Made by a program: the position numbers and the translations under genes
Assembly: GCA_029251405.1 (NCBI GenBank)
Contig: JAQXDK010000013.1
Coordinates: 27,404-91,403, forward strand
DNA length: 64,000 nt
Source: Flavobacteriales bacterium
GTDB lineage: Bacteria > Bacteroidota > Bacteroidia > Flavobacteriales_D > Parvicellaceae
Reading direction: 5' to 3'
Notes under the pieces: generated by a model
Told to the model about the DNA's origin: nothing
Seen by the model: only the letters and a program-made list of their open reading frames with translations
The model's database searches: none
Shown here: in pieces, positions 58,866 through 64,000 of the stretch
Layout of the letters: every line of letters begins with the position of its first letter
How positions within the stretch are numbered: the first letter of the stretch is position 1

Positions 58866-58893
58866 TTGAAAGTAATTTGTTTTTTTACTTTTG
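58866..58893 (+). promoter_or_regulatory. Putative promoter of phosphohexomutase gene (TTG-N17-TACTTTTG)
   Basis: TTG at 58866-58868, 17-base spacer, then TACTTTTG at 58886-58893, an exact -7 match, 15 bases before the ATG at 58909. It is the only promoter in the window with both elements at canonical spacing, and lies beside the divergent trkA element. Confidence 0.6.
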
Positions 58894-58908
58894 TCGTAAA
58901 TTAAATAT

Positions 58909-60318
58909 ATGTCAGATATAAAATTTGGAACAGACGGCTGGAGAGCCATTATTGCTAAAGACTTTACTGTTGCAAACGTATCTAGAGTAGCCTATGCAAC
59001 AGCTGAATGGACTGTTAAAAATTTTAAAAAACCATCGATTGTAATTGGTCATGATTGTCGATTTGGTGGAAAACTGTTTGTTGAAACTGCTGTGAAAGTT
59101 TTTGTATCCAAAGGAATTAAAGTCCATATGGCAGAAAACTTTATATCAACCCCTATGATCTCATTAGGTGTTAAAGAATTGAAAGCTTCTCTAGGTGTAG
59201 TGATTACTGCAAGTCATAATCCGCCAGATTACAACGGTTACAAACTTAAAGGTGCTTTCGGTGGTCCTCTTAGTACAGAAAAAGTGGAAGAGGTTGAGAG
59301 TTTGATTCCATCTGAAGATAAAATTTATTTAAATCAAATTGATATTGAAAATCAAATAGCAAAAGGAAATGTCAAAATTATAGATTTGGAGAAAATGTAT
59401 ATTGACAGAGTGAAATCTTCGTTTGATTTAGAGGCAATTAAAAATTCTGGTTTAAATTTTGCTTACGATGCTATGTTTGGAGCTGGACAGAATGTCATGA
59501 AAAAATTATTTCCTGAAATGACTTTTCTTCATTGTGATCACAACCCTTCATTTAATAACCAAGCACCAGAGCCGATTGATAAAAATCTTAGAGAATTTTC
59601 TAAATTAATAGAAAAGTCAGAAAATATTGCCGCTGGTCTTGCTACTGACGGAGATGCTGATCGCATAGGACTTTACAATTCAAAAGGTGAGTTTATTGAT
59701 TCTCATCACATTATACTTTTACTTCTTTTGTATTTATATAAATATAAAAACATGAGTGGTAAAGTGGTAGTTGCAGCATCAACAACTCCAAGAGTTGTGA
59801 AATTAGCAGAAAAATGGGGGCTGGAAAATGATACTGTTAAAGTCGGCTTTAAATATATCGCAAGTCAAATGGCTACAGAAGATGTTCTTATTGGAGGTGA
59901 AGAATCTGGAGGGATTGCTATTAAAGGACATATTCCAGAAAGAGACGGTATATGGATGGGCTTGGTATTATTTGAATACATGGCTAAATCAGGAAAAACA
60001 TTAGATGAATTAATCGCCGAAGTTTATGAACTGGTTGGGGAATTCAAATATTGTAGAGATGATTTACATCTAAATGAAGAACTAAAAAATAGTATTGTTA
60101 AAAAATGTAAGAAAGATGAATTTAAATCATTTGGAGATTATAAAGTTGAGAAAACTGATAAAACAGATGGTTTTAAATTTATTTTAAACGAAGATGAATG
60201 GCTAATGATTCGACCATCAGGTACAGAACCTGTATTAAGATGTTACGCTGAGTCTAAAAATCTTGAAGGAGCTCAAGCAATATTAAAAGCTTGTAAAGCT
60301 ACTATAGGTGTAGCATAA
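58909..60318 (+). CDS. Phosphoglucomutase/phosphomannomutase family protein
   Basis: 469 aa, alpha-D-phosphohexomutase. Active-site Ser in TASHNPPDYNGYKLKG, metal site DGDADRIG, sugar-specificity loop GGEESGG, and the C-terminal phosphate-binding MIRPSGTEP. It moves phosphate between C1 and C6 of a hexose (glucose, mannose or glucosamine); the specificity cannot be decided from motifs alone. It is a single-gene unit divergent from trkA, followed after one base by the stop of the DUF4139 gene on the other strand. Confidence 0.93.
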   Translation: MSDIKFGTDGWRAIIAKDFTVANVSRVAYATAEWTVKNFKKPSIVIGHDCRFGGKLFVETAVKVFVSKGIKVHMAENFISTPMISLGVKELKASLGVVITASHNPPDYNGYKLKGAFGGPLSTEKVEEVESLIPSEDKIYLNQIDIENQIAKGNVKIIDLEKMYIDRVKSSFDLEAIKNSGLNFAYDAMFGAGQNVMKKLFPEMTFLHCDHNPSFNNQAPEPIDKNLREFSKLIEKSENIAAGLATDGDADRIGLYNSKGEFIDSHHIILLLLLYLYKYKNMSGKVVVAASTTPRVVKLAEKWGLENDTVKVGFKYIASQMATEDVLIGGEESGGIAIKGHIPERDGIWMGLVLFEYMAKSGKTLDELIAEVYELVGEFKYCRDDLHLNEELKNSIVKKCKKDEFKSFGDYKVEKTDKTDGFKFILNEDEWLMIRPSGTEPVLRCYAESKNLEGAQAILKACKATIGVA

Positions 60319-60319
60319 T

Positions 60320-61933
60320 TCAATATCCGTAAATGTTTTGTTTTTCTGGATATTTAACAGAATAAGTAAAGACCTTTTCTATCTTTTCATTAGGGTTCAA
60401 GTGTATATTCCATAGTAGTCTACCATTTGATTTGGTGTAATTGGCTTCTGAGTTCTCGATAACTTGCACATCGATATTCTTCTTTGTCGAAACTGGAATT
60501 TGATCTAAAAGAACCAAGTCAACGGCCTTATTTTTATTATTTTCAAGTGTTATTTTAAAAGATTTTTCAATCTTAATATTATCACCTATTGTTGTTTCAG
60601 AACTCAACTTAGTTTCCAATTTTCTTTCAGAAATTATCGAAATATCTCTATTTAAGGACAAGTCAATTATTTTTTTAGTAGAATATGGATCAAAATAAGA
60701 ACTTCCAACTGAGTTACCTTCAAAATAAATTTGGGCATTTCCAGCTAGTAAATTTTTATTTTTTAATTTTTCAAAATGACACATTAAAAATACATCTTTA
60801 TCAATTTTAGGATAGCAGTAGTAATCATACTCTGCTTGAGTATTAAATTTTTGTATCTCTATAAAAATAGGCTCCTTTTGTGAGGGAATGGAATAGGGGA
60901 TGGAAATATCATATTTTATCTGTGTGCCGCTGTAATCTACACTAGTGAAAGAAGCACTACTCGTAGAAGATTCTTGAACTTCATCATCATCCTTAGAAGC
61001 CATAGATTTAATTTGCATTGACGCAGGTCTATTTCCGCGAAAATTATTTTTAGAATTATTAGAAGATATATATTGAGTATTGAAAGAAGGTGCAGTATTA
61101 GATTTATTTAAAAGACCCGTAGAAAGTGATAATTTAACTTCAGACCAAACTTCATTGGTGTTTTGAAAAACTTTTGCTTTATATGTTAAAATTAAGGGAT
61201 CGTTAATTTTATCTGCCCTTACATCATAGCAAGGTAACCAACCAGCTTGAAGAGTGTTGTAACTCAGCTCAAAATTAAATTCTCCTGATTTTAAACTCGT
61301 AGTCTGAACAATTAATTCACAGGATTGGTTTTTAACAGTATTTCTAATTGATTTAATTTGATGTTCAATATTATTTTTAATGTTATTTAATTCTGATATT
61401 CTTTTTTGTGTTTGTGAAATATTAGTTTGTATTTCTTTAATGTTTTCTTTAAAATAATCTGCTAAATCCATGAGGTCTTCTACAATAAATTCTCTAGATG
61501 TCTTTAGAACAGATTTGTTTTGATCCAACAAATCTTTTTCTTCTTTGAATACTTCTAAATTAATTTTAGTTAGTCTTATTTTTTCATTTATTTTGCTTAA
61601 ACTATCTTCAAAATACCCCACTTGACTGTTATTTTCTAGACTAAGGAAGTTGTTTTGTTTACTTACAGAATTTATGATAACGTCCTTGGAGAAAACTCTA
61701 AATTGTATGGATTCACTTAATAATTTAGAAGATAAATTCGATATAAGAATTTTATTGGCGCCTTTGTTTAGAACTACTTTTCCTATTCTGTTAATGGAGG
61801 CTCCATTATTAAAAATAGTGATGTTGCTAATTTCTGAGGGAGTGCTTATAATCCTATTATCAGATTGTGAGAAAAAATCAACAATTGAAAAACTGAAAAA
61901 TATAAAGCTAACAAGTAATAATATTTTTTTCAT
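60320..61933 (-). CDS. Exported DUF4139-domain protein (mucoidy inhibitor MuiA family)
   Basis: 537 aa, signal peptide at 1-22. A DUF4140-like N-terminal domain (about 35-125) is followed by a coiled-coil region (about 110-195) and the DUF4139 beta domain from about 205 to the end (NTLQAGWLPCYDVRAD, LTYKAKVFQNTNEVWSEVKLSLSTG, LLWNIHLNPNEKIEKVFTYSVKYPE). A polar Ser/Asn-rich insert (about 280-330) is also seen. Function unknown; the MuiA name comes from an overexpression effect in E. coli. A TAAGTTTG motif (61946-61953, minus) is 13 bases upstream. Confidence 0.85.
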   Translation of the reverse strand: MKKILLLVSFIFFSFSIVDFFSQSDNRIISTPSEISNITIFNNGASINRIGKVVLNKGANKILISNLSSKLLSESIQFRVFSKDVIINSVSKQNNFLSLENNSQVGYFEDSLSKINEKIRLTKINLEVFKEEKDLLDQNKSVLKTSREFIVEDLMDLADYFKENIKEIQTNISQTQKRISELNNIKNNIEHQIKSIRNTVKNQSCELIVQTTSLKSGEFNFELSYNTLQAGWLPCYDVRADKINDPLILTYKAKVFQNTNEVWSEVKLSLSTGLLNKSNTAPSFNTQYISSNNSKNNFRGNRPASMQIKSMASKDDDEVQESSTSSASFTSVDYSGTQIKYDISIPYSIPSQKEPIFIEIQKFNTQAEYDYYCYPKIDKDVFLMCHFEKLKNKNLLAGNAQIYFEGNSVGSSYFDPYSTKKIIDLSLNRDISIISERKLETKLSSETTIGDNIKIEKSFKITLENNKNKAVDLVLLDQIPVSTKKNIDVQVIENSEANYTKSNGRLLWNIHLNPNEKIEKVFTYSVKYPEKQNIYGY

Positions 61934-61945
61934 TTTTATTTTTTA

Positions 61946-61953
61946 CAAACTTA
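61946..61953 (-). promoter_or_regulatory. Putative -7 promoter element of DUF4139 gene
   Basis: Minus strand reads TAAGTTTG, an exact TAnnTTTG match, 12 bases before the ATG at 61933. A TTG lies 15 bases further upstream (61969-61971), slightly closer than the 17-23 spacing expected. Confidence 0.45.
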
Positions 61954-61997
61954 ACCCAAAATTAATGCCAAAATTTAATAATCATTAACTTAGCATT

Positions 61998-62762
61998 ATG
62001 AATCTTCCTTTAATTTTAATTACCAATGACGACGGTTATGCTTCAAAAGGAATCAACTCGCTTTTAAATGCGGTGAAAGAAATTGGAGAGATTTTATTTA
62101 TAGCTCCTGATAGTCCTCAATCTGGAATGGGTCATGCCATTACGGTGAATAATCCTGTTAGATGTAAAAAAACAAACTTCTTTAAAGGTGTAAACGCTTA
62201 TACATGTTCAGGTACTCCAGTAGACTGTGTTAAAATGGGTATACATTTACTTAAAGGTAGAAAACCTGATGTAATTCTTTCTGGTATTAATCACGGATCT
62301 AATGTAAGTACTAATATTTTATATTCTGGAACAATGGCTGCTGCTGTAGAAGGTGCTATGGAAGGAATACCAAGTGTCGGATTTTCTTTAACAGATTTCA
62401 GTGAAAATGCGGATTTTTCTTACGCAGAACAAGTTGTTGCATTCATCACAAAAAAGATTCTTAAAAATGGATTAAAAAAAGGAACATGCTTAAATGTGAA
62501 TATTCCAAATGTTCTGGAAAGTGACATTAAAGGAATAAAGATTTGTAAACAGGGGAATGCATTTTGGGAAGATAGTTTTGAAAATAGAAAAGATCCAATG
62601 GGGAAGGACTACTATTGGCTTACAGGTTCTTTTGCTTCTAAAGAAACAGATACCGAAACAGATATTCACTACTTAAATAATAATTATGTAACAGTAGTTC
62701 CTTGTCAATATGATATGACTTGTCATACTTCTGTAAATGAATTAAAAAATTGGATATCATGA
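61998..62762 (+). CDS. surE: 5'/3'-nucleotidase SurE
   Basis: 254 aa. Metal motif NDDGYASKGI at the N-terminus, then APDSPQSGMGHAIT, CSGTPVDCVK, and SGINHGSNVSTNILYSGTMAAAVEG. It dephosphorylates nucleoside monophosphates. It overlaps the next gene by four bases (ATGA). The order surE, small membrane gene, lpxB is one I associate with Bacteroidota. Confidence 0.95.
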   Translation: MNLPLILITNDDGYASKGINSLLNAVKEIGEILFIAPDSPQSGMGHAITVNNPVRCKKTNFFKGVNAYTCSGTPVDCVKMGIHLLKGRKPDVILSGINHGSNVSTNILYSGTMAAAVEGAMEGIPSVGFSLTDFSENADFSYAEQVVAFITKKILKNGLKKGTCLNVNIPNVLESDIKGIKICKQGNAFWEDSFENRKDPMGKDYYWLTGSFASKETDTETDIHYLNNNYVTVVPCQYDMTCHTSVNELKNWIS

Positions 62763-63106
62763 AAAATAAAAAATTATACCATAAAATCAATCATGTTAAA
62801 ATTGGCTTTATAACGGGATTAGTTCTACCAATACTGGGTTTTTTCATTGGGTTTCTTGCAAAAGGAGGAGATTTATCTTTATCAACTTTTTGGCAAATAT
62901 TTACCCAAAACCATGAATTAGTTACCAATTCAGGACTTAAAGGTATTTATCAAGATACTAGACAGAGTACTTTAATGTTCTGTCTCTTAGCCAATATGTT
63001 AGCTTTCTATTTTTCATTTTTTCTTTATAAAATAGATCGATTTTCTAGAGGATTGGTAAGTATAACTTTAATACTTGCTGCTATTTCATTTCTTTTTATT
63101 TACTAA
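62759..63106 (+). CDS. Small three-helix membrane protein between surE and lpxB
   Basis: 115 aa from the ATG at 62759; a TTG three codons upstream is not needed. Three membrane segments at about 13-34, 69-87 and 95-115. No signature recognised. It is coupled to surE (ATGA overlap) and shares one base with lpxB (TAATG). Function unknown; the link to lpxB suggests a cell-envelope setting. Confidence 0.75.
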   Translation: MKNKKLYHKINHVKIGFITGLVLPILGFFIGFLAKGGDLSLSTFWQIFTQNHELVTNSGLKGIYQDTRQSTLMFCLLANMLAFYFSFFLYKIDRFSRGLVSITLILAAISFLFIY

Positions 63107-64000
63107 TGAAGTACTATATTATAGCTGGTGAAGCTTCTGGCGATTTGTACGGAGCAAATCTGGTAAAAGAAATCAAAAAAAAGGATCAAAATGCTGAAAT
63201 CAGAGCATGGGGTGGTGATTTGATGCATAGGGAAGGAGTAGAATTAGTAAAACACTACAAAACTCACAATTATATGGGGTTTTTAGAGGTTGTTCTAAAC
63301 TTGAAAACAATCTTAAATAATATTAAATTTTGTAAAGAAGATGTGAAAGATTTTAATCCAGATGCGCTCATACTTATTGACTTTCCTGGATTCAATATGC
63401 GTATAGCTAAGTTTTTTTATAAAAGTAAGTTTCCTGTTCTGTATTATATTGCTCCTCAAGCTTGGGCATGGCGAGAGAAAAGGGTAGAAGCCATTAGTAA
63501 ATATGTGACTCAACTTTATGTTATACTTCCATTTGAAAAAGAATTCTTTTACAAACATGGAATCGCTACTAAATATTTTGGACATCCATTATTAGAACAT
63601 GTAAATAATTTTAAAAAAAATAAAAGAATTAGTAAAAAGGAATTCTTTAAGAAAAATAATCTAGATATTAATAAGCCTATAATCTCTTTGATTCCTGGAA
63701 GTAGAAAACAAGAAATTATAAAAAAGTTACCGATTATGATAGGTGCAGCTGCTTCGTATTGCAACGAATACAATGTAGTTGTAGCAGGAATGAAAAACTT
63801 AAGAGAGCAGTACAATATTCATATTAATAACCCTTTGATTAATGTGATCTATGATGATACCTATAATTTATTAAATAATTCAAAAATTGCTTTAGTTACT
63901 TCTGGAACTGCAACATTAGAAACTGCTTTTTTTGAAGTCCCTCAAGTAGTTTGCTATAAAACTAGCTGGATTTCCTATCGTATTGCTAAATCTTTTATAA
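63106..64000 (+). CDS. lpxB: Lipid-A-disaccharide synthase LpxB, 5' part, cut by window end
   Basis: 298 codons are visible and the frame remains open at the window end; full length is expected near 370-380. Start is ATG at 63106, sharing one base with the preceding stop. GEASGDLYGANLV, RAWGGDLMHREGVELV, NYMGFLEVV, DFPGFNMRIAKF, YYIAPQAWAWRE, GHPLLEHV and LIPGSRKQEI are diagnostic. LpxB joins UDP-diacylglucosamine and lipid X to make the lipid A disaccharide. Not part of a wider lpx cluster here. Because it has no stop codon in the window it would be easy to miss. Confidence 0.95.
   Translation, partial: MKYYIIAGEASGDLYGANLVKEIKKKDQNAEIRAWGGDLMHREGVELVKHYKTHNYMGFLEVVLNLKTILNNIKFCKEDVKDFNPDALILIDFPGFNMRIAKFFYKSKFPVLYYIAPQAWAWREKRVEAISKYVTQLYVILPFEKEFFYKHGIATKYFGHPLLEHVNNFKKNKRISKKEFFKKNNLDINKPIISLIPGSRKQEIIKKLPIMIGAAASYCNEYNVVVAGMKNLREQYNIHINNPLINVIYDDTYNLLNNSKIALVTSGTATLETAFFEVPQVVCYKTSWISYRIAKSFI

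Noticed and set aside
1..64000. Prophage, integrative element, defence island or CRISPR
   Set aside because: No integrase, transposase, repeat arrays, tRNA junctions or toxin-antitoxin genes were seen; gene content is core throughout.

Overview
The window is a stretch of core chromosome from a member of the Bacteroidota, most likely an uncultivated (perhaps marine) Flavobacteriales lineage with a compact, AT-rich genome. The evidence is lineage-specific: gldF and gldG next to dnaN, porQ, type IX secretion (T9SS) type A and type B sorting domains, guaA followed by a LysM/PBP1 protein, a split transketolase, MutA/MutB methylmalonyl-CoA mutase, MiaE, menaquinone synthesis (MenA) and several exact TAnnTTTG (-7) promoter motifs of the Bacteroidota type. 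About 59 protein genes are packed almost end to end. The longest gene-free gaps are about 200 bp (4656-4853) and 150 bp (38316-38468), so no gap exceeds 300 bp. I see no tRNA, rRNA, CRISPR array, insertion sequence, prophage or recognisable defence system.

Layout. 1-2107 (+): htpG end, a TerB/J-domain protein, a rhomboid protease. 2109-4655 (-): clpC, divergent from gyrA. 4854-10092 (+): gyrA, a TPR lipoprotein-like or exported protein, a DUF2797 protein, a one-TM protein. 10097-14656 (-): operon miaA, mutA, mutB and an unrecognised helical-repeat protein. 14736-19119 (+): guaA, LysM/PBP1 protein, mltG. 19096-23711 (-): tktN, a von Willebrand A protein, tktC, a small exported protein, menA. 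23829-28829 (+): small exported protein, 833-aa T9SS cargo, ychF, porQ. 28801-29604 (-): ttcA. 29698-30924 (+): rocD. 30921-35749 (-): gldF, gldG, DUF4340 protein, dnaN. 35873-37940 (+): two glycosyltransferases. 37983-39329 (-): short ssb and an LpxL-like acyltransferase. 39400-46772 (+): pabA/trpG, valS, glycosyltransferase, ettA, cyclophilin, alpha/beta hydrolase. 46777-49012 (-): glycerol facilitator and glpK. 49124-54837 (+): pyrR, pyrB, STAS protein, T9SS cargo, rnz, mnmD, rhomboid, class IV aminotransferase. 54817-58824 (-): yqgE, miaE, trkH, trkA. 58909-60318 (+): phosphohexomutase. 60320-61933 (-): DUF4139 protein. 61998-64000 (+): surE, small membrane protein, lpxB (cut by the window end).

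How the genes work together. Several themes recur. Gliding/T9SS: gldFG, porQ, and two cargo proteins with C-terminal sorting domains. Envelope: mltG, LysM protein, lpxB, LpxL-like acyltransferase, glycosyltransferases, trkAH. tRNA anticodon-loop modification: miaA, miaE, ttcA, mnmD. Central metabolism: propionate/methylmalonyl branch, non-oxidative pentose phosphate, ornithine, glycerol, GMP and UMP synthesis. Many genes are coupled by 4-nt or TAATG overlaps, convergent genes overlap tail to tail, and several starts are TTG; together these suggest a streamlined genome.

No clear new multi-gene system stands out. The best leads are the vWA protein inside the split transketolase operon, the four-repeat helical protein coupled to mutB, an SSB without the acidic tail, an orphan STAS protein coupled to a T9SS cargo gene, and a single perfect DnaA box between clpC and gyrA.
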